Origin: Ananas comosus
Taxonomy: Eukaryota; Streptophyta; Magnoliopsida; Poales; Bromeliaceae
Reading direction: 5' to 3'
NCBI RefSeq assembly: GCF_001540865.1
Contig: NC_033621.1
Location: forward strand, 22,249,279 to 22,313,278
DNA: 64,000 bases
Made by a program: the position numbers and the translations under genes. A model generated the notes under the pieces. It did not search any database. It saw only the letters and a list, made by a program, of their open reading frames with translations, and was not told the origin of the DNA. Positions 12,133 through 24,659 of this stretch are shown here, in pieces; position 1 is the first letter of the stretch; each line of letters opens with the position of its first letter.

Positions 12133-12885
12133 GGACCTGTTTGGATGCACAGTAAAAAATTTTTACGAAATTTATAAATTGTAGTTTTGATCCAAATGAA
12201 ATAGAAAATTCTGTAACTCTAAAAAAATTCCACGGATTCAATTTTTAAACTGTTTGGATGCGCATTGTGCAATTTCACGAAATTTCTTTAAATTTTAAAA
12301 TTAAAAGTTAAAATTTTAAATTTCAAAATTTAAATTTTAATGAAATTTAAAATTTGATATGTGAAATATGAAATTTTAAATTTTAAATTTTAAAATTTTA
12401 AAATTTAAAATTTAAAATATAAAAATCTAAATTTAAAATTTTAAAAATAAATTTTAAATTTAAAGTTCAAATTTTGAAATTTGAACTATGAGATTTGAGA
12501 TTTGAAATTTAAAATTTGAAATTTGAAATAAATTAAATTGTAAAATTTAAAATTTAAAATTTGATAGGTGAAATTTGAAATTTGAAATTAAAAATTTGAA
12601 TATAAATTAAATTGTAAAATTTAAAATTTAAAATTTAAAATCTATGTTGAAATTTAAAATCTATATTGAAATTTAAAAGTTAGAACTTGATGCATCTTTG
12701 CCCAAAAATGGTGGAATTCTTTTCCTTTGGTTAGAGTGAATTATATTTTTACTCTATTTTTTGGAGTATAGTTTAACTATGCTTCAAAAGTTACAGTATT
12801 TTTTTTCTCCTAAACGCTTCATAAATTTCCTACCGGTGTAGCATAGTTTAACTATACTACGTTTTTAAGGGTATCCAAACAGGCC
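12133..12885. mobile_element. Non-autonomous element with GGACCTGTTTGGAT ends and an AAATTTAAAATTT core
   Basis: Left end GGACCTGTTTGGATGCAC; right end GGTATCCAAACAGGCC inverted. A 3-bp TGA flanks both sides. The interior 12290-12670 is a degenerate array of A3-4/T3-4 words able to fold on itself at many registers. A second copy with the same left and right subterminal text is at 59362-60482. Confidence 0.75.
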
Positions 12886-13227
12886 TGAATATTCGATTTT
12901 TGTTGGATTGGAATGGATTCACAATAACTCTTAATTTTTTCCCGAATCATTTAAATTAAATATCTATAGGGTGCAACTGCTATTGGGGAAACTATATATT
13001 GTTTGAGTAATTTAATTAGGATAAGCATTATCCTAATATATAGTCAACAGCTTCTTTCTACGGCAACAGCAAATTCGCTTCTCTTTCTAAGGTTTGGAAT
13101 ATTACTTTTGCCTTTTTCTATTTTGGTGTGCAATGTGAAGTTATAGCATAAATGTTAGCTAGCGTATTATAGTTTATTATAAGTTTTTATCCTGAATGTG
13201 TCCTAATGATCCACTATTTGGAGTGTG

Positions 13228-13440
13228 TGTCGAATTGTTGGTGTTAACCATTAATCTCAAAAGCTTGAGCTGTTAGAAATACACAACCAATTCATTTTAA
13301 GCATACAAATACTCGCCCATCCGGCCTCACGCCACTTTAAACATGACTCGGCCTACTCAGTCTCACGCCATTTCGAATATGACTCGGCCCAACATGACCT
13401 TCTGTTACAGGACAGAATGCTGGTCTATTTAAGCCAATAG
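13228..13440 (-). mobile_element. Solo LTR of the miniature LTR (TRIM) family
   Basis: Read on the minus strand this matches the LTRs at 53868-54657: TTGGCTTAAATAGACCAGCA at the start, GGCGTGAG twice, TAACAGCTCAAGCTTTTGAG, and an end in ATTCGACA. It is about 213 bp and more diverged than the 53.9-kb copies, with no second LTR or internal region beside it, so probably an old solo LTR. Confidence 0.8.
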
Positions 13441-14164
13441 TGTGATGTTTGAAACATACTTTAGTGGAGTGCTTTCCAACGAAGCCTCGTTGGGGAGCTC
13501 TCGATTTGCTATCGTGTGTCAGTTTAATCTCTATCCAAAGATTATAATTCTATCATCCAAAATTTGTACCCAAAAAAAAAATTAGGTTTAGTTTTAAAAA
13601 ATATCCGACGAATTTTCGGATGGAGATAAAACTAATACGATAGTAGCAGATTGAGAGCTCATAAACGACTAATGATATGACAAATACCTAGAACGCCACA
13701 AATACTACGCCATGTAAGCATGAAATTAGATTTCTTAAGCAATTAGATTCTCTACATGTTGTTTATAATGTGGGTATCTTTTAATCAAATCGTGGAAGTA
13801 GCCTAAATATATCATCATATGTATTCATCATTTCATTATGGTGTAGTTTTCTATTTGTAGATGGCCTTTGTTTGAGGGGTCTGAGTGCATTTTCATCTTA
13901 AATTTTCGCAAAGTTCCAACCCCATTGTCACGGGTCTAGACCCTCCACTCTCAAAATTCATGCAGTACTAATTTTTCCGATGAAGATCAGGAAACCTTTC
14001 TCTAATTTGCTAGTCTGGACCTGCACATCAATCATTCGAGGACTAAATGCCAGAAAATAAAAACACACAAAAAAAAAGAGAGAGACTTCATAGTGTATGC
14101 AAGCGTACCCATAACGTCACCCTCCTGAGCATACATATTGTATGAAGGATATTATTTCATATTA
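13441..14164. other. Gene-free stretch
   Basis: Nothing beyond AT-rich text and simple repeats; no exon-like frame. Confidence 0.5.
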
Positions 14165-14281
14165 CGCGACCCGTTTCGTTCATTTTTTTTAACAATAAAT
14201 AAACTTAGCTGGTAATATAAACTTGCTAGGCTTCAAATTTTGAACCTCGCCGTCAAACTCTTTGACATTTGTGCTACGGTG
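14165..14281 (-). mobile_element. Diverged SINE copy
   Basis: Shares with the intact copies the text AATAAACTTAGCTGGTAATA, a TTTGAACCTCG region and a head with CTCTTTGACATTTGTGCTACG, in minus orientation. Both ends are decayed. Confidence 0.55.
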
Positions 14282-14409
14282 AAGTTATTACACTATTCAT
14301 CAGTCTTAGAATGCATTTGAGTTGTGAGGCATACTACAACAAGAAAATGATGCCCATTAATTTTTATTCACCAGCACGATATTCTAAAATAATATATATA
14401 AATATAAAT

Positions 14410-14732
14410 AATAACGGATGGAAATGATCAATAGGGTGGATCTAACGACCGAAAACTTATAAATATAAAGAGACTTATACTCGTAAGAGTATAGTAGCCG
14501 AACTCATATATAAGATAGGGCTATTAATGAGTATAGATCATTTTATATTTATAAATTTTTAGTTGTTGGATGAAAGGACGTGCAGTTAAAATGATAGTTG
14601 TCCTCTAAAGTTGAGTAGGTGGTTGGTTAAATAATATAATCTAACGGATGAAAATGATCACTGGGTTGAATCTAACGGTCGAAAATTTATAAATACAGAA
14701 GAACTTATACTCATAACAGTATAGTAACCTGC
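14410..14732. mobile_element. Two adjacent MITE copies (partial, then complete)
   Basis: A partial copy at 14410-14504 ends with ACTCGTAAGAGTATAGTAGC, and a fuller copy at 14515-14732 runs from GGGCTATTAATGAGTATAGA to ACTCATAACAGTATAGTAAC. The shared internal text AACGGATGAAAATGATCA and CTAACGGTCGAAAATTTATA links them to 51296-51820. Confidence 0.7.
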
Positions 14733-14879
14733 AAGATATTGGCATATTTGTTCATTCAATTCGATCCTCCGATTCTGCAATTAATTTCGCTAGTTTGAGT
14801 TTCAAACTCACTTCACCTGAATTTTTCAAGTTTTATGAGATCTATAAAAAGAAAAAAGAAAAAAGAAAAAAACAAAAAC

Positions 14880-15290
14880 AAACATTCTCTTATTCCGATT
14901 ATATTAACCGGATCGAACCGGCCTTTGGACTGGACCACAGCTAACTCGGTCAGACCGGCCTGTCCGGTCCGGTCCGGTCCGGTCTGGTCCGGTTTTTTAA
15001 ACATTGATTAGAACGTTGAAGGAGATACCGACTTTTAAGACCCACCAACATCGGTGCCCTTGTCGTTACTGCGCGGGCCCCACCTTTTTTTGTCCTTATT
15101 CTCTTCGGTCCACGGAGAAATTACTGTCGAGTGGTGCACCACGTCATACCGTGAACGTCACGGTAATGTGCGCACCGTTGCGGGCCTCGTGGACCACTGC
15201 CCCCCTATCAGCTAATAGTGACGTGGTGGACTTGGTTCACCTAACAATCCCCCTTCCGGGTTTACCACGTCATAGATCATAGATGTTGAT
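14880..15290. repeat. GC-rich island with GGTCC pentamer array
   Basis: GGTCCGGTCCGGTCC-type units repeat at 14955-14995 with ACCGG words on both sides. From 15100 to 15280 CACGTCA/GACGTGG and GGGCCC words are frequent. A 92-codon frame exists but has no recognisable domain. Could be a decayed LTR or promoter remnant. Confidence 0.4.
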
Positions 15291-15299
15291 TAATATAAA

Positions 15300-17642
15300 A
15301 TTCTTGTGATTTAGCATATTCTTTATTTTATTATTTTAAAATTTACAAATTTTATTTTTCTAAGTATAAATTATAAATATATCCAACGTACTATAGTTAG
15401 TTGCTTTGTGATTTATAAAATATATCATTTTATTATCATGTTATTTACAAATTATAATGTTTTTCTATTCCGTTAACATTAAATTCATACAATTATACAA
15501 ATAGAAAATCACATAGCACTAATATAAAATTTTTAAACTAAAGAGTCGCAAAGTGATTTTATTTTATTAATAAGTACTTATAAATAACGAAAAAAGAGAG
15601 TAAATTAATCAAATCATTGAAATTCATAAGTGGGCTAGAGATTTTATAAAAAATTGACAAAATTGTATAAATTATTTATCCGCATATGTGTTGTGCGTTT
15701 ACGAAAACTATCAAAATTGGTTGTTTATTGAATAATTCATTCAATTTATACGATTGTATCCCATAATAACTAAGTTTTGCACCCAAATTCACTAATCATT
15801 TAATTTTATGTCCTATTTAATACAATAATAATGTAGATGATTAAAATTAATGTATTTTTTTTTCTACAGTGGATTATTGAGATATAAGCTAAAGTTTAAA
15901 GGAATTTTTTTTAAAAGTTTAACCTTTCTTAATCACTACCATTGGTAGCCGACTCGATAAAATAAGTAACGATATAATTAAGAGACTATAGACCGTAATA
16001 ATAATAATTAAATTTAAATATTTTTGGATAAGTGGTTTATGTTGAAATTTTATAAAAAATTATGATCGTACCTTCTGTCATGATTTTGATTTCTGTACCC
16101 GATTTGTAGACGGTGATTTTCGCTCATGATTCGTCCTCGTTCGCAATCTGCAAGAAAACGAAATGCTTCGAGTCTAATTTCTTTATCTCCGGAGATAAAG
16201 CCGTCACAGACAATTAGATTAGGGTTAGACCAGAACTCTCGTATGTTACATATTTATATATAACTTGATATAAGGATGTTAAATCACGTCCGTCCATCAA
16301 GAACGTGTCCAAATACATCCTAATCGTAAGATCTATAGCATCTTTATAGATCGACTTAAATAGATTCTGTATCTTTATGGATCGTCTTGAATATATCACG
16401 TGGACCATATCCAACAGTTTGAACTAAAAGAGAGTTGAACCATTACATAAAAAGGAGGCATACTTTTTTAAATAAATTATCCATTCTCAATTTTAAAACC
16501 ATATTTTTTATTTTGACTACTACTAAAAGTCTGGTACAACCTTACAAATTTATCAAAAATATGAAGTACTTTGATTATAGTTCATATATAATAGTCTAAA
16601 AAAAGTATTATATAAATTTATTGGCATATTAACAAAACAATCTCTTGATGTAACAACAATGAGATCTAAAGCATTTAACTGTAATTTACTATTATTATTA
16701 CTATTATTAGTTTTTGTTTTATTTTATTTTGACATGGATAAATAACACTTTTGGTCCTCGAACTGTGAGGCTCGGGACACTTTGCCCTCTAAACTTTAAT
16801 TTATTATAATTTTAATTAATTTCTACAGTCGAATTTAGTCGGCAAAATATTTACAAATTATTGATCTCAAAATAATATAAAAATATTACGATTAATGATA
16901 CGATAGTAATTAAAATATTATGTAACTTTTATATTAATAATTTGTCAGTATTTAATCAACTAAATTAGGTTATAAAGTTTGTTTAAAATAATTCAAAATA
17001 TTTAAATAAAAAATTATAGGGACAATTTTTTTATAAATTTCTGAAAAGTTTCTGATTTTTTTATTTATCCATTTTAGAAGATTATTAAAAAAGATCTTTT
17101 TAACATTTCAAGTTATTTTAAACATATCTCTAGAATTAAATTCTATTAGTAAACTATTAGCAGCAGCTATTATCTCTATAAAATTACTATTTTACCCTTT
17201 CAAATATACCCTTGTACCATCACCAATTTTTTTTATTTATCTTTAAATTACGGACAAAAGAGGTATTTTGATTTTTTTAATTTTGACAGATATTTAATTC
17301 ATGTTTAATCTGAGATAATTTAACGGGTGGTAACTGCGGGAGCATTTTTGAATAACGGAGAAATATACGAAGAATATATTTGAAACACAAAAAAGTAAGA
17401 ATAAATCAAATATTTTTCAAAATTTGAAAGAAAATATAGATAATTATTTCAAAATTATAATAAATAAAATTTTAAGAATAAAAAATGCAACTTACTCTTT
17501 TAACTTTTTTGGAATTACTCTTGGGGGCCCCGGACATGCTCCCCATCACTGAACACTGCACAGGTGTCGACATAAATGCATTTTAACCCTACACGACACC
17601 AACCCCACCCAACGGTAACTTCTCATGCCCTTGTTCGTTTTG
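15300..17642. other. AT-rich intergenic stretch
   Basis: No gene or RNA recognised. Scattered repeat phrases; no terminal repeats resolved. Confidence 0.5.
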
Positions 17643-18029
17643 GGTTAATTTCATATAAATTCCTACAAATATAGTGAATTACAAATTTATCCTTATAAAG
17701 TTCAACTTTTATATATTGTCTTTGCCGTTAGAATCCGTTAGAAAACTTTAGTTAACTATAGGTTAAATACTTAACCCTGGTTGATTTATGAGATAACTTG
17801 ATATTTTGGCCCATCTTATATTATACTGTTGTAGCTTTTGAAGGGGCATATTTGTAATGACAAAAATGACATTTTACTTAACATATATACAGTTCTATAA
17901 CAGTAACAAATAAAAAGAATATATTTAAAAATATTATAACTTTTGTAGGAACAACATATGAATATTAAACTTTGTAGAGATATATTTATAATTTATTATG
18001 TTTGTAGGGACCTGTATCCAATTAATCCT
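17643..18029. mobile_element. GGTTAATTTCATATAAATTCC-ended repeat, copy 1
   Basis: The left end GGTTAATTTCATATAAATTC and the right end GGACCTGTATCCAATTAATC are imperfect inverted repeats. Long subterminal arms (AATTACAAATTTATCC / GATATATTTATAATTTA) also pair. The internal text GCCGTTAGAATCCGTTAGAA recurs at 46699-47380 and 49084-49444. Confidence 0.7.
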
Positions 18030-18318
18030 TTTTTTTCATTCTTCATTATTATCCTCCATATTATATTTATTTATTATTATTTTGCATGCATCCAAATTTT
18101 AATAATTAATATTTTTAAAATTAAAAATTTATTATTCACATCGTTACACATCTAATAAACTATTAAGTTTTAATTTTTGAGATTTTTACTGCTTATTATG
18201 GTGTTTTACTATTTTTAGAAAACGGTGTATGAGATGTGTTCATCGTACCCGGTGCAAGAAATGTTTTATTCCCATTCCTTCGTACCCCTTGGAAACAAAA
18301 AAATTTTAAAAAATAAAG

Positions 18319-18780
18319 GTTAATTGCATACTGTTCTATATAAATATATCCAATAGTAAATATATTTTTACAAAATTTAATTTTTTATATTTATTGCTAT
18401 AAATATTTTAACATTTTTAAAAATATAGTTAACGATAGGTAATATACTTAATCCTTAATAGTAAATAAGATAAATTAATCTTTTTATCTCTCTTTTATTA
18501 TTTGTAATGATAGTAAGAAAGAAAATAATTGTTAAAAATTTTAAAAAAAGCATTTCTACATAATTTTAACAGTTGAGATTTTTGAAAAGACATATTTGTA
18601 ATAATAAAAATATTATTTTTCTTATCTTCTATTAAAAAATAAGCAATGTTCTAACTGTAACAAACTAGAGGAGCAAATATAAACATCACTGCACTTTTGC
18701 AAAAATAAATATGAAAAGTTAAATTCTGCCTGAATATATTTGCTATTTGATATGTCTACATAGAGCTATATGAAATCAAC
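18319..18780. mobile_element. GGTTAATT-ended repeat, copy 2 (diverged)
   Basis: Begins GGTTAATTGCATACTGTTCT and ends with ACATAGAGCTATATGAAATC. Internal lines such as TTTTTGAAAAGACATATTTG match the other copies. Confidence 0.6.
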
Positions 18781-18791
18781 AAAAAATAAAA

Positions 18792-19413
18792 GGGTAACTT
18801 CAAATACTACTCCTATGGTTTTATATTTTTTCACTTTAATACTCCATAGTTTAAAATGTATTACTCTAGTACTCTGTGATTTTATTTTTCTCTCTCTGTC
18901 AGCACCTCTGTTAAATCATATACAAAAAACTCCAGATACCTCACATATGATTTAATGAATATTCACTTTAGTACCCTAAGGTTTACCGAATTTTTTACTT
19001 TAATATTCTATGGTTTTAACTTTATCACTGATATAATGAAAAAATTAACATAGAGGATAACGGAAAGAGAAAAACGAAACCATATTTTAAACCACCCCCG
19101 TGGTTTCATACTTTTTATTTTAGTATCAATTTTGTACCCATGGTTTTTTTTTTCTTTTTATTATTTCCTCTACTAATTTTTTTCGTTAAATCAGTGACAA
19201 AGTTAAAACTAAAAGTTTCTAAAGTGTACATTCGATAAGTCTAGGTGGAGTATCTGAAGTTTTTTATATAAAATTTAACGAAATATTAATGAAGGAGCTC
19301 AACGAAAGAAAAAAAGAAAAAAAAAATCACATGGTACTAAATTGATACACTTTAAACCATAAGCTACTAAAGTTAGAAAGAACGAAACCACGGGGTGGTA
19401 TTTGAAGTTCTCC
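18792..19413. mobile_element. 9-bp-TSD inverted-repeat family, diverged copy
   Basis: Ends GGGTAACTTCAAATACTACT and GGTATTTGAAGTTCTCC. Long arms contain 'TTTAGTACC' and 'CCACGGGGTGGTA' words in opposite orientations, as in the copies at 32596, 48246, 50184 and 52532. Flanking A-rich bases do not give a clean target duplication. Confidence 0.65.
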
Positions 19414-19528
19414 ACAAAAAAAAAAGAAAGAGCACACCTGGGAGGGGCATTTTCGTCATAAAACATTCCAACGGCCCAATTCTCTCCCTTCTCCCCCCCC
19501 CCACTCTCTTTCTCTCTCTCCATGGCTC

Positions 19529-19529
<1 letters not shown>

Positions 19530-19570
<41 letters not shown>

Positions 19571-19711
19571 AAAAGAGATAAAAAGAGAACACACATAGAA
19601 AAATGAGAAAAAGGAGGCTACTCAGTGGGTGGCAAGTGTGATGCTCTTTTAATCCCACACACACACCTCTTCTTTTCTTACCAATCACTCTTCTTCTTCT
19701 TCTTCTTCTTC

Positions 19712-19756
<45 letters not shown>
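19530..19756. repeat. (GA)n and (CTT)n(CT)n tracts before the NAT start codon
   Basis: A GA run at 19530-19566 is followed about 150 bp later by CTT (19689-19714) and CT (19715-19756) runs. The GA and CT runs are complementary and could pair if both lie in the leader of the downstream transporter transcript. Confidence 0.85.
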
Positions 19757-19758
<2 letters not shown>

Positions 19759-19955
19759 ACTACAACCTTTCTATAGCCATTATTCATTCTTTCTACTCAA
19801 TCACTTCCTTTCACAAATTGATTCCTTTGTTTTTTTGGGGATATTCCTGATCAAATCTCCACCCAGGTTCTTCTCATCTTATTGAGATACACCCAGCCCA
19901 AAAAGCTCCAGTTTTTCCCTTTTTTGGGGGGTGATTTTGTTATTGTTGGTCAAAT

Positions 19956-22900
19956 ATGTCTGAGTTTAAACCAGAGGAGATCACTCATCCACCCATGGAT
20001 CAGCTCCAAGGCCTGGAGTATTGTATTGACTCCAATCCCTCCTGGGGTGGGTATTTTCATTTTTCTGTATTTGGATTGAGACAAAAAAGGAAAAAAGGCA
20101 AAAAAAAAGAAAAAGAAAAGACTTGATTTTGATTCAAAATTTGTTTTTTTTTTTTTTTTGTTTTATCTGTTGGTTGCAGGAGAAGCTATTGCCCTGGGGT
20201 TTCAACACTACATATTGTCTCTTGGTACTGCTGTGATGATCCCCACTTTGCTTGTTCCCTTAATGGGTGGAAGTGATGTGAGCGTTTGATTTTGATTTAT
20301 TTTTATTTGTTATCTTCTAATTTCACATTAATAGTGACCTTAATAAATTTGTACTCTTATTTTGTACTATTTAGGTTCTATCAATAGATGCATGTGAGTA
20401 CGATTGATAAGGGTTCATTAAATTTGATAAGTGCATAATATAAATATTAAAAATATCTTTTTTTTTTACGGCTTTTGAAAAATAATGATTGTTTCGTTTA
20501 ATTTAATATGATATCAGAACAAGAGATTCTGAGTTCAATCCCGTCAAACAATTGGTTGCTTCAAATTTTTAATTAGGGATTGTTTGTTTGTTTGAATTGT
20601 AGGGTGATAAGGTGAGGGTGTTTCAAACACTGCTGTTTGTGAGTGGAATAAACACATTGCTGCAAACTCTATTCGGAACTCGACTTCCGACCGTCATCGG
20701 CGCCTCCTTCACTTTCGTAGTTCCGATCGTCTCTATAATCCACGACTCCTCGCTAGCCCGAATTCCCGATGACCATGAAGTGAGTGATGAAAACAACAAT
20801 TCAACTTTTTGTTATCGATTGCACCGATTTGTCCCGCACAATTCGATGAACACCCCACCACCAACAATAATAGGTGATTTTACTAGATTCCATTAAAAGA
20901 GTTACAGAATATTCGATCAAGAAATCGTACAGTAGTGGCGGGGTGCGATTACATTTTACTCGTCGTAAATTGACCTAAAAGCTTAATATGTTTATTTGCT
21001 AGCTATGTTGAGTTCCTATTTTTTAAAAAAAATTTAAATTTTTGGTGAGCAGAGGTTTCTTCAAACTATGAGGGCCATACAGGGGGCCCTAATTGTATCT
21101 TCTAGCATTCAGATTATACTTGGTTATAGCCAATTGTGGGGAATTTGCTCCAGGTACAAATCCTAATTTTTTCCCCCTTTTTTTTTCCGCTTGTGTATGA
21201 ATTATGATGCATCTTTTTGGCTTGTTGTATGTATGCCAATGTGGGCCATCCATTAAAGGATCAATTATTACTATTCAAGGGTGCTTATAACCATCCATTT
21301 GATGTGTGTCCATATCTATAAAATTTGCATTTTTGAGACCAAGTTGTTTGAAAGTGACACCTTATTGTTTGTAATTGTCTTTTTTATTTTTTTCATAATG
21401 CGGTGATAATAAAGTGATTAATTAATTAGTTGATGGCAAGGTGATGGTTGTGTATGTGTGCTTCAGATTCTTCAGCCCGCTCGGGATGGTTCCGGTGGTG
21501 GCGTTGGTGGGGTTCGGCCTTTTCGAGAGAGGTTTTCCTGTGGTACCACTTCTAATCTATTTGACTTCGATTTTATGTGCTCGAACAAAAATTGGACCTT
21601 GTTATGTTATTTGTTGTGCTCATTATGTTTTCCTCGTCAATTTCTATTGCATAAAAGGATCGGTTTCATTATTCTCGACTAGCCCCAAAATTTCATTATT
21701 GTTTGTGGTTTAGAGAGTAAATGTTTGAAACATTGTTGTTGAGCTAATTCTTTGTCTTGTTTAGTAAGCGGCACAGTAGATGTTGTGTAATATCTATCAT
21801 GTTTCGTATACTAATGAAATAAATACTAGAGATCGTATATGGGAAGGGATTCAATTCACCATTTGTAAAAGGCTCTAAATCTAATCGATGCGATTAGTTC
21901 TTGGCATTTAACATTTAGAAGAACCATCCGAAAAGCTCGTGCTAAGCTATGAACATCTTTGTATCAGGTTGGGAGATGCGTGGAGATCGGTCTTCCTATG
22001 CTCATCCTATTCGTTGCACTCTCTCAGGTCGATGCCCAAAAAAAAAACTTCAAAATTCGTGTTATTAACACTTAGGAATTTCACCCTAACTCGAAACTAT
22101 CCATTTCTTGTTCTTCCTTTACAGTATCTGAAGCATATACATGCTAGGCATTTGCCCATTTTGGAGAGGTTTTCTCTTATAATCTCCATCACCGTTATCT
22201 GGGCTTACGCTCACATCCTCACCGCGAGCGGTGCGTACAAGCACAGCTCCGTGCATACGCAGATCAACTGCCGCACGGACAGCGCCCACCTAATCTCCTC
22301 TGCCCCCTGGTATGTAAATACCGCTTTATTAGTGCTTCTTCCAGTAGCTCTACTCAGGCAAACATGCATTATATTTTCGAGCATTCAATGAAAATAGCAA
22401 CAAATTACAGGATAAAGATTCCGTACCCGCTGCAGTGGGGTGCTCCGACCTTCGATGCGGGCCACTCTTTCGGGATGATGGCCGCCGTCTTCGTATCCTT
22501 AATAGAGGTAAAGTAAAGAAAGCGCTTATTCTTTTAACTATTCGAAGGCGTTTTTGACTTAGGCCGACCATTTTTGTTTACAGTCGACGGGCGCCTACAA
22601 AGCTGCGGCCCGGCTCTCAAGTGCTACGCCGCCTCCAGCTCATGTCCTTAGCAGAGGCATCGGATGGCAAGTTAGTAATATGTTCATATTCAAGTTTCCA
22701 ATCTCTTTAGTTAGTAAAGTAAGTTTTTCCATTGATGAGTTATTTATACTTTACGAGAACTAATAGGGGATCGGGATCCTGTTGGATGGGCTCTTCGGAA
22801 CCGGGACTGGGTCTACTGTCTCTGTGTAAGTGTTGATGATATTCTCTTCTTCATTCAATACCAGATTAGTCGATTATGACACTACAAATTTCTAATTTAT

Positions 22901-24399
22901 GAGCCGCATATCGGCAAAAACATATATATACATATATATATATAGGGAGAATGTTGGGCTTCTGGGATCGACGAAAGTCGGTAGCCGTCGCGTCGTACAG
23001 ATTTCAGCTGGTTTCATGATCTTCTTCTCCATATTAGGTGAGTTTTCTTTTCACACCAAGCACTTCTTTTTTCCTTTACTTTTGTGTCCTTTTACTCAAT
23101 TACACCTTTATTCTGATAGGGAAATTCGGAGCATTATTTGCGTCTATACCATTCACGATCTTCGCGGCCGTTTATTGCGTTCTATTTGGTATTGTTGGTA
23201 TGTTCAAACAACAAAACAAAGATAATCTTATATCTATTTTCTTTTTGCAAGTTAACTAAATCTATAACTCGTCGTGGTTTTAGCGGCGGTAGGGCTATCC
23301 TTCTTACAATTCACTAACATGAACTCGATGCGCAACCTCTTCATTACCGGCGTCTCGCTCTTCCTCGGCTTGTCGATTCCGGAGTACTTCTTTCGGTACA
23401 CAATGAGTGCTCAGCATGGCCCTGCTCATACAAGAGCTGGATGGGTATGTTCGAAACATAAAATGTCCAATACTCCATTTTTTTTTTCTTTAGCACATTA
23501 AGTTCTTGTGTTTTTTTCGTGAACTAGTTGTTTTATATGGTATCAGAGCAAACAAGCGGATCCTGAAACCAAGCCCTAACAGGACCAACTTTTGTATACA
23601 TAAAAGCCTGTTAAATTTAGTTTCAGGTCCGCGACATAATTCGCCATCTTGTAAAAGCTTAAGCTTTTAAAGAAATCACTCATTCACATATGTATTAGTT
23701 GCTCGTTGTGAAACTAGATAATATATACATGTAACTGCGGGAAAAGGTCTAATGTGATACCTTATATAATTTAAAAAAGTAAAAATGGACTGAACGAACT
23801 ATACACAATTTTGAATCTGCTACCGAAACTTTCAAAATTTAACTTTACTACCCAATCTTTCAACTTCTTTGATTTGAGTCAGCCGAGGACGCTTCAAAAT
23901 TTGAATGTGCCTTTTATTTTTAGTGTAGTTAACATACTTCATGTAATTTTCACGACTATAAATTCGTTTAAGTAATTAGTTTAAATTTCGAAGCCCAAAC
24001 ATAGCTCTCTGACTGAATCAAATCAAACAAATAAGTGAAAGGATGGGTAGTAAAATCTAAATTTTGAAAGTTTGGATAACAGATTGATCAAAATAGTTTA
24101 CAGTTCAGATACCTAAAAAGAGAAAAAAAAAAAAAAAAGAAGAATTCTCAAACCATGTGTATAATAATCCTTTTGAATGCATGCAGTTCAATGACTACAT
24201 CAACACAATCTTCTCGTCCCCGCCGACCGTCGCGTTGATCACCGCCGTCTTTCTCGACAACACCCTCGACGTCAAGGACGCGGCGAGAGACCGAGGGATG
24301 CCGTGGTGGGTCCGGTTCCGGACTTTCAAGGGCGATAGCCGGAACGAGGAGTTCTACACTCTACCCTTCAACCTCAACCGATTTTTCCCTCCATCTTGA
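19956..24399 (+). CDS. NAT: Nucleobase-ascorbate transporter (NAT/NCS2 family), 14 exons
   Basis: Exons: 19956-20046, 20180-20277, 20603-20779, 21053-21153, 21467-21542, 21968-22027, 22125-22309, 22411-22507, 22584-22670, 22767-22825, 22946-23037, 23120-23197, 23284-23444, 24187-24399. All introns are GT/AG, the phases join, and the product is 524 aa, equal to the Arabidopsis NAT1/2 size. The family moves uracil, xanthine and related bases through a membrane domain of about 12-14 helices. Seen: the N-terminal [14 protein letters not shown] typical of plant NATs, the Gln39-His40 pair in the first helix (GFQHY), and the NAT signature region [14 protein letters not shown] at 345-358. The C-terminus [20 protein letters not shown] is typical of the NAT1/2 group. 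Small departures such as GASFTF where relatives have GGSYAF lie next to a substrate helix. Substrate cannot be read from the sequence. Confidence 0.96.
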
Positions 24400-24644
24400 A
24401 TTCAAATTTATATTAGTCTAAAATTTCAAATTTGTTTGAGAATTGGGGGAGGATTAATGGGAAGAGACTCAGAATGTTGAGTAGGGCAAAGTTGTAGTAG
24501 TAGTAGTAGTTAGAACTCAGTACTAGTAGTAGTAGGAGTAGTACATACAATTAGTTCCAGCAAAATTTGTAGGTGGGTTGCTTGGATCTCTACTTGTATG
24601 TATATTTTTTATTATTATTGTTGTTGTTTTTTTTTTTGTTACTC

Positions 24645-24650
24645 AATAAA
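24645..24650 (+). terminator. Candidate poly(A) signal of the NAT gene
   Basis: AATAAA 246 nt after the stop codon, preceded by a T/GTT-rich upstream region. It is the first canonical hexamer downstream. Confidence 0.5.
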
Positions 24651-24659
24651 TTAAACTAA

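Noticed and set aside
15004..15282. 92-codon plus-strand frame in a GC-rich island
   Set aside because: No recognisable domain, no upstream or downstream exons; composition explains it.
23537..23550. TGGTATCAGAGC-like primer-binding site in NAT intron 13
   Set aside because: Only the short primer-site phrase is present, with no LTR end beside it. It may be a remnant but is not enough for an element call. Similar phrases at 20509, 42230 and 45130 were treated the same way.
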